Source: Actinomycetota bacterium
Lineage (GTDB): Bacteria; Actinomycetota; Acidimicrobiia; Acidimicrobiales; Ilumatobacteraceae
Direction: 5' to 3'
Assembly: GCA_016870295.1 (NCBI GenBank)
Contig: VGBY01000002.1
Span: 1 to 35,552, forward strand
Length of the DNA stretch: 35,552 nucleotides
Positions 7,405-16,984 of the stretch are shown piece by piece (the first letter of the stretch is position 1; each line of letters opens with the position of its first letter). The position numbers and the translations under genes were made by a program. Below the pieces are notes generated by a model, which was not told where the DNA came from, did no database searches, and saw only the letters and a program-made list of their open reading frames with translations.

Positions 7405-8172
7405 GTGGCGATTCTCGCGGGTAAGCGTCTCGTCATCACGGGTGTGCTGACCGACGCATCGCTCGCCTACGGCGTAGCAAAACTCGCGATTGCCGAGGGC
7501 GCCACGGTGCTGCTCACGGGCGCCGGGCGCGGGCTGTCGATCACCGAGCGCACCGCCAAGAAACTCTCAGCCGTGCCGGCCGTCGCCGAATTTGATGTGA
7601 CGAACGCCGACCACGTGGAGTCTGTTCGCGAGGCCGCCCGCCAACATCTCGGCGGCGTCGACGGCGTGCTGCATTCCATTGGATTTGCACCGGCAGCGTG
7701 CCTCGGTGACGATCTCATGGGCGCCACGTGGGAAGACGTCTCCGTCGCGGTGCACGTGTCGGCGTATTCACTAAAGACACTCGCCGACGCATTCGTGCCA
7801 CTCATGAACGACGGCGGCAGCATCGTCGGGCTGGACTTCGACAACACCGTCGCTTGGCCGGCGTACAACTGGATGGGCGTGGCGAAATCGGCACTCGAGT
7901 CCACCAGTCGATATCTGGCGCGCGAACTGGGCCCCCGCAAGATTCGCTGCAACCTGGTGGCCGCCGGCCCGATTCGCACGATGGCCGCCAAGTCGATCCC
8001 GTCCTTTGCCCAGTTCGAGGACATCTGGAATGCCCGCGCCCCGCTCGGCTGGGACATCCACGATTCCACCGCCGTCGCCCGCGCCTGCTGTGCGTTGCTG
8101 TCGGATTGGTTCCCCGCCACCACCGGCGAGATCGTGCACGTCGACGGCGGGTACCACGCAGTCGGCGCCTGA
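7405..8172 (+). CDS. inhA: Enoyl-ACP reductase, InhA/FabI type
   Basis: This 255-residue short-chain dehydrogenase reduces the enoyl-ACP double bond in the last step of each type II fatty-acid elongation round. The FabI/InhA form is shown by [15 protein letters not shown] at the N-terminus, HSIGFAP, the catalytic YNWMGVAK (Tyr154, Lys161, YX6K), [12 protein letters not shown], and a C-terminal HVDGGYH. The stretch from PAYNWM to SALES is very close to mycobacterial InhA. The GTG start gives the normal N-terminus ([10 protein letters not shown]). It is followed after 8 bases by the thioredoxin-domain gene. Confidence 0.93.
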   Translation: MAILAGKRLVITGVLTDASLAYGVAKLAIAEGATVLLTGAGRGLSITERTAKKLSAVPAVAEFDVTNADHVESVREAARQHLGGVDGVLHSIGFAPAACLGDDLMGATWEDVSVAVHVSAYSLKTLADAFVPLMNDGGSIVGLDFDNTVAWPAYNWMGVAKSALESTSRYLARELGPRKIRCNLVAAGPIRTMAAKSIPSFAQFEDIWNARAPLGWDIHDSTAVARACCALLSDWFPATTGEIVHVDGGYHAVGA

Positions 8173-8180
8173 GCACTGCA

Positions 8181-10172
8181 ATGAACCGACTCGCCCACGA
8201 GTCGTCGCCCTACCTGCGTCAACATCGCGACAATCCCGTCGACTGGTGGCCGTGGTGCGACGAGGCGTTCACCGAGGCCAAGCGCCGCAACGTGCCGGTG
8301 CTGTTGTCGGTTGGTTACTCCGCATGCCACTGGTGTCACGTGATGGCGCACGAATCGTTCGAGGATGCCGAGGTCGCCGCGGTGATGAATCGCTTGTTCG
8401 TGAACGTGAAGGTCGACCGCGAAGAACGGCCCGACGTCGACAGTGTCTACATGGATGCGGTGCAGGCGATGACCGGGCGCGGCGGTTGGCCGATGACGGT
8501 GTTCCTCACCCCGCAAGCACACCCATTCTTCGGCGGCACGTACTACCCGAAGCCGACGTTCTTGCAGTTGATGGATGCGGTCGACGACGCGTGGCGAAAT
8601 CGCCGCACCGACATCGACAACAACGTCGACGCGCTCGTCGAGAACATCGGTCGCACGTCACAAATCGAGGCGAATCCGAATCTGCCGACGATCGATGTGT
8701 TCGCCGCCGCCGTGACACAGTACGACTCCACATTCGACGAAGCCTGGGGTGGCTTCGGTGCGGCACCGAAGTTCCCGTCCACGATGGCACTCGAGGTGCT
8801 GCTGCGTTCATACCTCAACGATGAGTCGTCGCGCACGCGCCACATCATCACCACCTCGCTCGATGCGATGGCATCGGGCGGCCTGTACGACCACCTCGGT
8901 GGCGGCTTTGCGCGCTACAGCGTCGATGAACGATGGCTCGTGCCGCATTTCGAAAAGATGCTCTACGACCAGGCGTTGCTCCTGCGCCCGTACCTGCACG
9001 CGTCGCTCGCCTTGCGTGAGCCGCGCTGGCGACAGGTGGTGCACGAAACCGTGGAATACGTCCTGCGGGACATGACCTCACCCGAAGGCGCGTTCTATAG
9101 CGCCGAAGACGCCGACTCGCTCGATGAGGCTGGCCACTCCCACGAGGGTCACTTCTATGTGTTCACTCCCGACCAGGTGCGGCGCATCGTGCCGGAGCAT
9201 CTCGTGCCGCTCGCCCTCGACTGGTACGAGATCACCGACGCGGGCAACTTTGAGGGTGCATCAATCCCCTGCCGACTACACCACCGTGGCGAACTGTTGC
9301 GCAGCGACGACGTCCAAACGATTCGAGATCTACTGTTCGCCGCCCGCAACACCCGCCATCGACCCGGCCTCGATGACAAGGTCATCACCGAGTGGAATGC
9401 GTTGATGATCGCCTCCCTCGCTGAGGCTGCCGGCGCCTACGGAAACGACGCGTGGGCACTCGCCGCCCAGCGTGCCGGTGACTTCGTCGCTACGACGATG
9501 CGGCGCGCCGACGGACGCTGGTTGCGCACCTGGCATCGCGATGCAACGCCAAAGCATCTCGCAATGGCGGCCGACTTGGCGAACCTCGTTGATGCGTTCG
9601 TGCGTCTCTATGAACTCTCCGGAGTCGCGCGATGGGTATCGCTCGCCTGTGAGGCGGCCGATCAGCTCATCACACATCACTGGGATGCAGCCGCTGGTGG
9701 TCTCTTCACCACCCCCGACGACGGCGAACGACTCATCGTGCGGCAAAAGGACCTCATCGACAATGCGACCCCGTCGGCGAATTCCGTCGCCGCGTTCGCC
9801 CTGCAGCGCCTGGCCGCACTCACCGGCAACGAAACGTACCGAGAGCGCTCCGATGACATCTTCAAGTTGCTCGCCCGCATTATCGAGCGTGCTCCGACGG
9901 CCTTCCCGCACCTGCTTTCTGCGCTCCATCTGCGACATGTTGGCGCGACCGAAGTCGCCATCACGGGCAAACGCGGCGACCTCGTGCAGTTCGTGCAGTC
10001 GCAATGGTTGCCGACCGTCGTGCTCGCGTGGGGCGAGCCGCTGGAGTCGCCGCTGTTTGCCGATCGGCGGGATGGGCTGGCCTACGTGTGCCGGCAGTAC
10101 GCCTGCCAGGCCCCGGCATCAACGCGCGACGAACTCGTGGCGTCGTTGCGGTCGGCGCTGTCGGGCGCGTAG
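8181..10172 (+). CDS. YyaL/SSP411-family thioredoxin-domain protein (DUF255)
   Basis: This 663-residue protein opens with the hallmark [14 protein letters not shown] and [10 protein letters not shown] thioredoxin-like domain follows with CHWC (Cys49, Cys52) in [16 protein letters not shown] long (alpha/alpha)6-barrel-like region occupies the rest, as in bacterial YyaL and human SPATA20. Length is typical. The biochemical role of the family is unsettled, and a redox or carbohydrate-related function has been proposed. The frame is open upstream through inhA, but the ATG at 8181 gives the family N-terminus and sits 8 bases after the inhA stop, so the two are probably co-transcribed. Confidence 0.92.
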   Translation: MNRLAHESSPYLRQHRDNPVDWWPWCDEAFTEAKRRNVPVLLSVGYSACHWCHVMAHESFEDAEVAAVMNRLFVNVKVDREERPDVDSVYMDAVQAMTGRGGWPMTVFLTPQAHPFFGGTYYPKPTFLQLMDAVDDAWRNRRTDIDNNVDALVENIGRTSQIEANPNLPTIDVFAAAVTQYDSTFDEAWGGFGAAPKFPSTMALEVLLRSYLNDESSRTRHIITTSLDAMASGGLYDHLGGGFARYSVDERWLVPHFEKMLYDQALLLRPYLHASLALREPRWRQVVHETVEYVLRDMTSPEGAFYSAEDADSLDEAGHSHEGHFYVFTPDQVRRIVPEHLVPLALDWYEITDAGNFEGASIPCRLHHRGELLRSDDVQTIRDLLFAARNTRHRPGLDDKVITEWNALMIASLAEAAGAYGNDAWALAAQRAGDFVATTMRRADGRWLRTWHRDATPKHLAMAADLANLVDAFVRLYELSGVARWVSLACEAADQLITHHWDAAAGGLFTTPDDGERLIVRQKDLIDNATPSANSVAAFALQRLAALTGNETYRERSDDIFKLLARIIERAPTAFPHLLSALHLRHVGATEVAITGKRGDLVQFVQSQWLPTVVLAWGEPLESPLFADRRDGLAYVCRQYACQAPASTRDELVASLRSALSGA

Positions 10173-10196
10173 CAACGCCAACACCTTGTTCGTGCC

Positions 10197-10212
10197 CCGC
10201 CACATGTGGCGG
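10197..10212. terminator. Palindrome between convergent genes
   Basis: CCGCCACATGTGGCGG is a perfect 16-base inverted repeat in the 51-base gap between the yyaL-type stop and the nitroreductase stop, which face each other. It would fold on either strand and suits a bidirectional terminator. There is no flanking T-run, so it could instead be a protein-binding site. Confidence 0.4.
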
Positions 10213-10223
10213 CACTCATCGCC

Positions 10224-10883
10224 CTACCAGGCGCCGTAGTGGATGATGTCGCTCGTCGCCGCGCGCGACCGCGCGGCACTCAGCCCGCGCCCGAATGCGG
10301 GGTCGTTCGTCTCGGCCTCGGTTGGCATGCGTTCGTAGCCGAGCGCAATCGCACCGAGTAACTGCAGTCGCGGCGGCACCCCGAGCGTGCGACGTAGTTC
10401 CTCCTCGCCGCGGAACACTCCGAAAAAGAGCGCCCCCAGTCCTGCATCGTGCGCCGCGAGTAGCAGCGTCATCGTCGCGAATGACGCGTCGATCGTCCAA
10501 TACGGTGCCGGCCAAGCGGCGAGCGATCCGCCGAGATCAGCGCCCGCATCGCCCCGCTGACTGCGCGACTTGTCGGACTCCGAGTAGCGGTCGAGATACG
10601 CCTGCGGATCGGCAAACGACAGAACGATCATCGGTGCCGCGAAGAGATGCCGCCAGCGAAACCCGACTCGCGTCTCATTCGTCATCGTGGCCGACCAGAA
10701 CGTCTCGGTTGCCGCTCCTTCGAGCACGACGAGATTCCATCCTTGCGTCTTGCCTGCCGAGGGCGAGCGCGACGCCGTGTCGACGAGCGCAGCGAGCAAC
10801 GCATGGTCGACGGGGTCGCTACGAAACGCGCGCACCATGCGACGCGACGCGACGAGTTCGCGGAATTCGCTCGCTGGCGACAT
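10224..10883 (-). CDS. Nitroreductase-family flavoprotein
   Basis: This protein of about 219 residues has the nitroreductase fold, an FMN enzyme using NAD(P)H. Visible features are FRELVASRRMVRAF near the start (FMN-phosphate binding Arg-Arg), ASRSPSAGKTQGW, a central ATMTLLLAAHDAGLGALFFG helix, and LGAIALGYE near the C-terminus. The substrate cannot be read from sequence. The start is uncertain: the ATG at 10881-10883 is chosen, but an in-frame GTG at 10908-10910 adds 9 residues and lies 13 bases after the upstream stop. It is the last gene of the run that starts with the phosphatase-superfamily gene. Confidence 0.85.
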   Translation of the reverse strand: MSPASEFRELVASRRMVRAFRSDPVDHALLAALVDTASRSPSAGKTQGWNLVVLEGAATETFWSATMTNETRVGFRWRHLFAAPMIVLSFADPQAYLDRYSESDKSRSQRGDAGADLGGSLAAWPAPYWTIDASFATMTLLLAAHDAGLGALFFGVFRGEEELRRTLGVPPRLQLLGAIALGYERMPTEAETNDPAFGRGLSAARSRAATSDIIHYGAW

Positions 10884-10923
10884 GCCGTTCAGTGGTGCGG
10901 GGTCGCTCACGGCGACGAAACGT

Positions 10924-11577
10924 CTAGCGCTTCTTGCCGAGTTTGGCGAGCGATTCTGCCATCGTCCAGCCGTGCACGATGATGACGCCACCCTTCGCGA
11001 TGTTCACACCCTTGAACATGGCGGCGATATCGGCCGGGATCTTCGGTTTCTTCGCGGGCTCGTAGTCGATGAAACCGGTCTGCGCATTCGACTTGGCGAT
11101 GAACGTTGCCGGGTCGTACTGCGGTTCGATCGCATAACGACGCGCCAGACGTCGGCCCCACGCTCGCTCTTCACCGACGGCGTTGTACTTCGGTCGCGGA
11201 ATCATGCTGGTGAGCGCGGTGAACGCTTCCAGGCCTTCAGGTTTGATGAACCGCGCACCAACGACCACGTCTTCGTCGGGGAACGCCATCAGCGAGCGGT
11301 GATAGGCCTCGGTCATGAGACCCTTCATCGCCACGTCGCGCTTGGGCGTCCGCTTCACGCTGAGCAAACCCATCACGACGCAGGGCGTGCCACCGAGGCG
11401 CTCGAGCGTGAGGAACATGAAGCCCACCAGCGTCTTGCCCTCGTGGGCAGTTGTCGCCAGCACCCATGTGTCTTTCGCCTTCGACACCGCACCAATGCCG
11501 AACGCGCCACCCATCGCCGCGAATTCATCGAGGTCGGCGTCGGTCAGCGCGCTCGCATCGCGAGTAGCAACTTTCAC
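10924..11577 (-). CDS. Uncharacterised conserved-looking protein, possibly GNAT-like
   Basis: This 217-residue protein is not recognised. The first half has an alternating strand/helix pattern (KDTWVLATTAHEGKTLVGFMFL then VVMGLLSVKRTPKRDV), loosely resembling an N-acetyltransferase. The C-terminal part carries PAKKPKIPADIAAMFKG and ends in AKLGKKR. The start appears to be a GTG with a GGAGG only one base upstream, unusually close. It follows dnaE1 after 42 bases and precedes the nitroreductase. Base composition matches its neighbours. The GNAT suggestion is weak inference. Confidence 0.6.
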   Translation of the reverse strand: MKVATRDASALTDADLDEFAAMGGAFGIGAVSKAKDTWVLATTAHEGKTLVGFMFLTLERLGGTPCVVMGLLSVKRTPKRDVAMKGLMTEAYHRSLMAFPDEDVVVGARFIKPEGLEAFTALTSMIPRPKYNAVGEERAWGRRLARRYAIEPQYDPATFIAKSNAQTGFIDYEPAKKPKIPADIAAMFKGVNIAKGGVIIVHGWTMAESLAKLGKKR

Positions 11578-11619
11578 CCCTCCATTCTGCCAGCGGTTTT
11601 TTGGATTCGCACCGCGACT

Positions 11620-14600
11620 TCAGCGAATGGAAACGCCGTCACCAAACTTGGCGCGCAGCAGGCCAATCACTTTGCCGATGTCCACCGCAAACTCGGCGCC
11701 AAGCGCCACGGTCTTGTCTCCGAACGACAGATACACCGGTGAGTCACCAGGATGCTGCTCGAGCAATTCGCGAATGACGTTGACCTCCGCGGCACCCACT
11801 GTGCGGCGAGCGAAGTCGATGTAGAGCGACTCAATACCGTTTTTGGGCACGTCGACGACGCTCACATCCGACGCCATGAAGATCGAGCGCGATTCATCGC
11901 GTCGGTCGAGTCGTCCACGAATCACGACGATTTGATCATCGACCACGAGGTGGCCTTGCGTCGCGAACAGTTTGGGAAACATCGTCACTTCGATCGAGCC
12001 GGCAAGATCTTCGAGCATAAAGGTGGCCATCTGTTCGCCCTTGCGCGTGAACTTGCGGTCGACGCCCGAGATCACGCCGCCCAACGTGAGGTTGTCTTCG
12101 TTGCGCTCGGGCACGTCGACGATCGGGCATGTCACGCGCCGCTGCAGAACCGTTTCCAGACCTCGCAGCGGATGGTCTGACACGTAGAACCCGAGCATCT
12201 CTTTCTCGAGCCGCAACTGTTCGGCCTTGTCAAAGTTGAGCGCCGGAATCTCCGCACGGTCGCTGAACCCGCCTTCGACCTCTTGCGCATCGCCGAAGAG
12301 GCTCATCACACCTTGGTCACGTTCGCGGCGGCGGATGAGTGTCTGGTCGACGAGCGCCTCGAAGACGACCAGCAATCCGCGCCGGGGATGACCGAGCGAG
12401 TCGAATGCACCGGCCTTGATCAGCGACTCAAGGGTTCGCTTGTTGAGTACCGGCTCGGGGGCACGCTCGATGAAGTCGTAGAAGGAGAGAAACTTCCCCT
12501 TCTCGTCGCGGTGCGCCACGAGCATGCTCGCCGCACCATCCCCCACGTTGCGAATGCCCGAGAGCCCGAACGACACTGCCTTCTCGCCGGGAATCGGCTC
12601 GAAGTCGACACCCGATGTGTTGACGTCGGGCGTGCGCACCGCAACATGGTTGCTGGCAGCGTCAGCCAGATACAAAGCCGCGCGATCGTTGTTGCCTTTT
12701 ACCGACGTGAGCAAACAAGCGAAGTACTCGACGGGGTGATGCGCCTTCAACCAGGCGGTTTGATACGTGATGAGCCCGTAGCCGTAGGCATGGCTCTTGG
12801 TGAATGCGTAGTCGGCGAACTTCTCGATGATGCCGAACAGTTCGCGACCGAGCGGCTCGCCGTAATTTTTGGCCGCACATCCACCGACGAACTTTGGTCG
12901 CTGCTCGGCCATCGCCTTCGGGTCCTTCTTGGCACACGCTTTGCGCAACGAGTCGGCCTCGGCGAGCGTGTACCCGGCGAACTTCTGCGCCACACGCATG
13001 ATGCTCTCTTGATAGATCATGAGACCGTAGGTGTCGCCGAGCACCTCGCTGGCGTCGGAATGGAAGTAGCGCACCGGCTTGCGCGAGTTCTTGAAGTCGG
13101 CGTAGTCGTTGTGCATGTTCTCGGCCATCGGGCCCGGACGATAGAGCGCGATGACGGCCGCCACGTCTTCGAAGCGTTTGGGCACCAGCGAACGCAGCAA
13201 CGCGCGCATCGGCGCAGATTCCAACTGGAACACGCCGATCGTGTTGGCATTGGCCAGCAACTGATAGGTCGCGGGGTCGTCGAGCGGGATGTCGTCAATA
13301 CGGAAGTCGGGTTGCATCCGCCGCAACAACTTCTCCGCATCGGTGATCACGTCGAGGTTGCGCAAACCGAGGATGTCCATCTTCAACAAGCCGAGCGACT
13401 CCACCCCGTGCATTTCGTACTGGGTGACGGTCGGTGCCTCCTCAGACTTCTGGCCCGCTTCGGCCTTGCGTTGGATTGGCAGGTATTCGGTGAGCGGATC
13501 CTTCGTGATCACCACCGCCGCGGCATGGATGCCGACCGAACGCTTGAGGCCCTCCAACCCGCGCGCTACGTCGACCACACGCTTCACGTCGGCATCACGC
13601 TCGTACTCGGTTCGCAGTTCGGCGGCCGCCCGGAACCCGTCGGCGTGCTTCTCGTTCTGCTCGAAGCAGTATCGCAACGGGGTGTCGCGACCCATCACGA
13701 CCGGCGGCATGAGTTTGGCGACACGATCACCGAGCGCGTACGGCTTGCCGAGCACACGCGCCGCATCGCGCACCGCGTTGCGCGCCTTGATGGTGCCGAA
13801 CGTGATGATCTGCGCGACGCGATCGCGGCCGTACTTCTCCGCCGCATAGCGGATCATCTCGTCGCGATAGCGCGAGTCGAAGTCCATGTCGATGTCGGGC
13901 ATCGACACGCGATCGGGGTTGAGAAAGCGTTCGAAGAGCAGGTCGTACTTCACGGGGTCGAGGTCGGTGATACGCAACGCGTAGGCGACGACGCACCCGG
14001 CGGCCGAACCACGACCGGGCCCCACGCGGATGCCGTGCTCGCGCGCGTGACGGATGAGATCCCACACGATGAGGAAGTACGACGCGAACCCCATGTCACA
14101 AATGACCTTCAGTTCGTAGGCGATGCGTTCGACGACATCCTTCGGCACGTTCGCACCCCAGCGCATGGTGGCGCCTTCCCGCGCGAGGTGCGCGAGATAC
14201 GCGCGATCATCGGCGAACCCGTTTGGAATCGGGAAGTCGGGCAACACGTAGTTGCCGAACTCGATGGTGGTGTTGGCCCGCTCGGCGATCCACAACGTGT
14301 TGTCGCAGGCGTCGGGGGTTTCGGCGAAGAGTTGCCGCATCTCTGCGGCCGTCTTCAAGTAGTGCTCTTGGCCCTCGAACTTGAATCGATTCGGATCATT
14401 GATCGTGCAGCCCGTCTGCACGCAGAGCAGCGCGTCATGGGCCTCGGCATCGTGGCGGTGCACGTAGTGCGAGTCGTTGGTGGCGAGCAACGGAGCATTG
14501 ATCTCGCGGGCGATCTTGATCAGGTCGGCCATCGTGCGACGCTGTTCGGCGAGGCCGTGATCCTGCAGTTCGACGAACAAGTTGTCGCGCCCGAAGATCT

Positions 14601-15132
14601 CCTGCAGGCGGGCCGCAGTCTGTTTGGCTTCGTCGTAGTTGCCGCGCAACAGCGCCTGCAGCACATGCCCGCCGAGGCACCCGGTGGTGGCGATGAGGCC
14701 CTCGTGGTGGCGCGCCAACAGTTCCCAATCCATGCGCGGTTGGTAGTAGTAGCCCTCCAAGAACGCCAGGCTCGACAACTTGATGAGGTTGCGATAGCCC
14801 GTGTTGTTTTCGCTGAGCAGTGTGAGGTGGTAGTAGAGCTTGCGACCGGCCTCAGTGTCGCCACCGGAGTCGTCGAGTTTGCCGCGTCGCTGCGGCCGCT
14901 CGAAGCGCGACTCGTACGCCATGTACGCCTCGGTGCCGATGATCGGGTTCAGCCCACCGCTGCGGCACGCCTCATAGAAATCAAGAACGCCGTACATGTT
15001 GCCGTGGTCGGTGATGCCGATTGCTGGCTGGCCGTCGCTCACCGCCCGCTCGATGAGTTCGTCGATACGCGCCGCACCATCCAGCATCGAAAACTCGGTG
15101 TGTACGTGGAGATGGGTGAACGATGAACTCAT
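11620..15132 (-). CDS. dnaE1: DNA polymerase III alpha subunit
   Basis: This 1170-residue protein is the replicative polymerase subunit. The N-terminal PHP domain has HLHVHTEFSMLDG (His7, His9, His11) and GITDHGN. The intact PHP metal-ligand pattern suggests it may proofread, as mycobacterial DnaE1 does. The C-family palm has PDIDMDFDSRY near residues 408-418. Further on are RPGPMAENMHNDY, the finger region with KKDPKAMAEQRPKF, a helix-hairpin-helix segment, and a C-terminal OB domain (IVVIRGRLDRRDESR). Length fits DnaE1, and the ATG gives the canonical start. A GC-rich palindrome sits immediately upstream. Bpa is the upstream neighbour. Confidence 0.97.
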   Translation of the reverse strand: MSSSFTHLHVHTEFSMLDGAARIDELIERAVSDGQPAIGITDHGNMYGVLDFYEACRSGGLNPIIGTEAYMAYESRFERPQRRGKLDDSGGDTEAGRKLYYHLTLLSENNTGYRNLIKLSSLAFLEGYYYQPRMDWELLARHHEGLIATTGCLGGHVLQALLRGNYDEAKQTAARLQEIFGRDNLFVELQDHGLAEQRRTMADLIKIAREINAPLLATNDSHYVHRHDAEAHDALLCVQTGCTINDPNRFKFEGQEHYLKTAAEMRQLFAETPDACDNTLWIAERANTTIEFGNYVLPDFPIPNGFADDRAYLAHLAREGATMRWGANVPKDVVERIAYELKVICDMGFASYFLIVWDLIRHAREHGIRVGPGRGSAAGCVVAYALRITDLDPVKYDLLFERFLNPDRVSMPDIDMDFDSRYRDEMIRYAAEKYGRDRVAQIITFGTIKARNAVRDAARVLGKPYALGDRVAKLMPPVVMGRDTPLRYCFEQNEKHADGFRAAAELRTEYERDADVKRVVDVARGLEGLKRSVGIHAAAVVITKDPLTEYLPIQRKAEAGQKSEEAPTVTQYEMHGVESLGLLKMDILGLRNLDVITDAEKLLRRMQPDFRIDDIPLDDPATYQLLANANTIGVFQLESAPMRALLRSLVPKRFEDVAAVIALYRPGPMAENMHNDYADFKNSRKPVRYFHSDASEVLGDTYGLMIYQESIMRVAQKFAGYTLAEADSLRKACAKKDPKAMAEQRPKFVGGCAAKNYGEPLGRELFGIIEKFADYAFTKSHAYGYGLITYQTAWLKAHHPVEYFACLLTSVKGNNDRAALYLADAASNHVAVRTPDVNTSGVDFEPIPGEKAVSFGLSGIRNVGDGAASMLVAHRDEKGKFLSFYDFIERAPEPVLNKRTLESLIKAGAFDSLGHPRRGLLVVFEALVDQTLIRRRERDQGVMSLFGDAQEVEGGFSDRAEIPALNFDKAEQLRLEKEMLGFYVSDHPLRGLETVLQRRVTCPIVDVPERNEDNLTLGGVISGVDRKFTRKGEQMATFMLEDLAGSIEVTMFPKLFATQGHLVVDDQIVVIRGRLDRRDESRSIFMASDVSVVDVPKNGIESLYIDFARRTVGAAEVNVIRELLEQHPGDSPVYLSFGDKTVALGAEFAVDIGKVIGLLRAKFGDGVSIR

Positions 15133-15146
15133 CGGCAGGACTGCCG
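15133..15146. repeat. Palindrome abutting the dnaE1 start codon
   Basis: CGGCAGGACTGCCG is an inverted repeat (6-bp arms, 2-base centre) ending directly at the dnaE1 ATG. A TANNNT-like TACTCT lies on the minus strand at 15147-15152. If transcription starts about 7 bases downstream of it, only half of the palindrome would be in the mRNA, so a DNA-binding operator is as plausible as an RNA hairpin. A related CGGCAGGA recurs at 15171-15178. Confidence 0.35.
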
Positions 15147-15217
15147 AGAGTACCAGCGGGCTGTGCGGTACGGCAGGAATTTACGCGCGCACGCACGCCC
15201 GCCGCGACAATCGCGCG

Positions 15218-15721
15218 CTAGATGTAGGTGCCCGGGCGCTCGGGCGGTGTGTTGCCCGACGGTGGCAACTGGCGCATCTGCTCGAGCTGTTGGCGTGCCG
15301 CGAGTTGCTGAGCAAATAGCGTCGCCTGGATGCCGTGGAACAGTCCTTCGAGCCAGCCGACGAGCTGGGCCTTTGCCAGACGCAGCTCTGCATCGCTTGG
15401 CACCTCGCCGTCTTTGAACGGCAACGCCAAGTTCTGCAACTCCTCGCGCAAGTCGGGCGAGATTGCCTCGGCAAGTTCGACGATCGAACGCTCGTAAATC
15501 TCTGCCAGGCGTTCGCGACTCGGCACGTCGAGTTGCATCTGGCGCACTTCGTCGAGCAGCCCTTTGATCATCGAGCCGATGCGCATCACCTTGGCGGGCT
15601 CTTGCACGCTCTCGGTGTTGTCGCCTAGGTCGCCGTCATCAGCGGCGTCACTACCGGACGAAACACTGCCTGGCTGCATACCGCTCAGCACCTCGCCGCG
15701 TTCAGGGGTGGGGTTCGTCAT
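15218..15721 (-). CDS. bpa: Bacterial proteasome activator
   Basis: This 167-residue protein matches the mycobacterial Bpa/PafE family (Rv3780). It has EPAKVMRIGSMIKGLLDEVR, the four-helix segments ELAEAISPDLREEL and LPFKDGEVPSDAELR, and LVGWLEGLFHGIQATLFAQQ. Bpa forms a dodecameric ring that opens the 20S proteasome gate without ATP. The family docks through a C-terminal motif with penultimate Tyr (GQYL in M. tuberculosis). Here the chain ends GTYI, keeping that Tyr. The N-terminal ~40 residues are acidic and probably disordered. Its presence implies a 20S proteasome elsewhere in the genome. Confidence 0.92.
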   Translation of the reverse strand: MTNPTPERGEVLSGMQPGSVSSGSDAADDGDLGDNTESVQEPAKVMRIGSMIKGLLDEVRQMQLDVPSRERLAEIYERSIVELAEAISPDLREELQNLALPFKDGEVPSDAELRLAKAQLVGWLEGLFHGIQATLFAQQLAARQQLEQMRQLPPSGNTPPERPGTYI

Positions 15722-15757
15722 CGTCCCATTGTTCTATCAGCGATGAACGACGCCGTA

Positions 15758-16924
15758 TCAACGACCGGCAACTGCCAGCAGTGGCACGTCGATTTCTTCG
15801 GAGGTGAGCGACCCGTGTCGGCACTGCAACGCAAAGTACGTCTTGTCGGCGGGATCGTCGAAACTCACGTCGGTGCGGGCCATGACCGCGACATCGCCAA
15901 GCCGCCTGCGCACGACATCCGTCACGCGCGGCCCGAAGTAACCACCATCGATCATTTCGTCGCGGGTCATTACCCATGCATCATCACCGTGATGCAGGCG
16001 AACGGCGGAGACGATGTCCTCGATGCAACCGCCCTTCGAGTGCAGCCAGCGGAAGCGGCCCTCACCCGACTGGTGCGTCACAAGTCGGGTGATGTCGGGA
16101 TGCAAGGGTCGCGTGTTGTCGCCCACCATCACCTGACCGTGATCGGCGGTCACCAACAGCACCGCATCGCGCGGCAGCACTGACGCCAGATCGGCAATCA
16201 GGCGATCCGTGGTGCGTAACTCGGAGTCGTAGTAGTCACCGAAGCCTCGCTCGTGCGCAATCTTGTCCACGCAGTCGTAATAGCAGTACACGAACTTCTC
16301 CCCCGCCTGCAGCATCGTGCGCACGTCCACCACCATGCTGGAGACCGCGCGCCAGCTCAGCATCCGCTGGTCTCGCAGATGTGATTCGGTAAAGGCCGTG
16401 CCATCGAAGTCGGCTTTCGACAACACCGGCATACTGCCCCCGAGGAATGGCGGGCAAGGTTGCACATCCCGCGGCGCCAGACGCTTTCGCGCATCCCCTC
16501 GGGAGTCGGCCCACTTCAACATCTGTACGACGTGACCCGCAAAGTCGATGCGGTATCCGACGAGGCCATGCTCGCCGGGTGTCGCGCCAGTCGTGATCGA
16601 GGTGAGAGCAGTGACCGTGGTAGTCGGTGCGATCGTGGTGATCGCGCCGCCTTGCATCGCCGCCAACGTCGGCGCGATGTTGCGATCGGCGGCGAGGCGG
16701 CGCTGCAACTGGTGCCAGCCAAGCCCGTCAACCACGAGCAGCACCACCTGCCGCGCACCACGCGCAACATCGGGAAAGTAGGCGGGCAGCCCATTCGTGC
16801 CGCGCGGCCCGAGCAGCGACGGCACGATGTTTGCGACACACGCACCCGCATAGTCGGGCAGCCGGGGTGATGCTTCCGGCGAGCGCAAGCCACCTCCCGG
16901 TGGGGTGGTCGCCGACGTGTTCAT
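15758..16924 (-). CDS. Alkaline-phosphatase-superfamily phosphodiesterase/pyrophosphatase
   Basis: This 388-residue protein has the metal-binding pattern of nucleotide pyrophosphatase/phosphodiesterase relatives. VVDGLGWHQL supplies the first Asp, APTTTVTALTSI the likely Thr nucleophile, DCVDKIAHERG an Asp and His, VTADHGQV the Asp-His pair, and CRHGSLTSEE a late His. No signal peptide is visible, so it probably acts in the cytoplasm; the substrate is unknown. The ATG is preceded by AAGGTG at suitable spacing. It is divergent from the Rrf2-type gene and lies 36 bases upstream of bpa. Confidence 0.85.
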   Translation of the reverse strand: MNTSATTPPGGGLRSPEASPRLPDYAGACVANIVPSLLGPRGTNGLPAYFPDVARGARQVVLLVVDGLGWHQLQRRLAADRNIAPTLAAMQGGAITTIAPTTTVTALTSITTGATPGEHGLVGYRIDFAGHVVQMLKWADSRGDARKRLAPRDVQPCPPFLGGSMPVLSKADFDGTAFTESHLRDQRMLSWRAVSSMVVDVRTMLQAGEKFVYCYYDCVDKIAHERGFGDYYDSELRTTDRLIADLASVLPRDAVLLVTADHGQVMVGDNTRPLHPDITRLVTHQSGEGRFRWLHSKGGCIEDIVSAVRLHHGDDAWVMTRDEMIDGGYFGPRVTDVVRRRLGDVAVMARTDVSFDDPADKTYFALQCRHGSLTSEEIDVPLLAVAGR

Positions 16925-16984
16925 CGCACCTTGTTGTCTAGCGGTGAATCGGTCGTGACGGCGTCTCGCGTGGCGCGGGGCGGA

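Noticed and set aside
7467-8522. A 351-codon minus-strand frame across inhA and the start of the thioredoxin-domain gene
   Set aside because: It spans two well-identified genes on the other strand and has no family features.
12283-15126. A 947-codon open frame on the plus strand opposite dnaE1
   Set aside because: It is the mirror of a highly conserved polymerase gene in high-GC DNA. Its translation is rich in His, Arg and Val with no recognisable motif, so it is a composition artefact.
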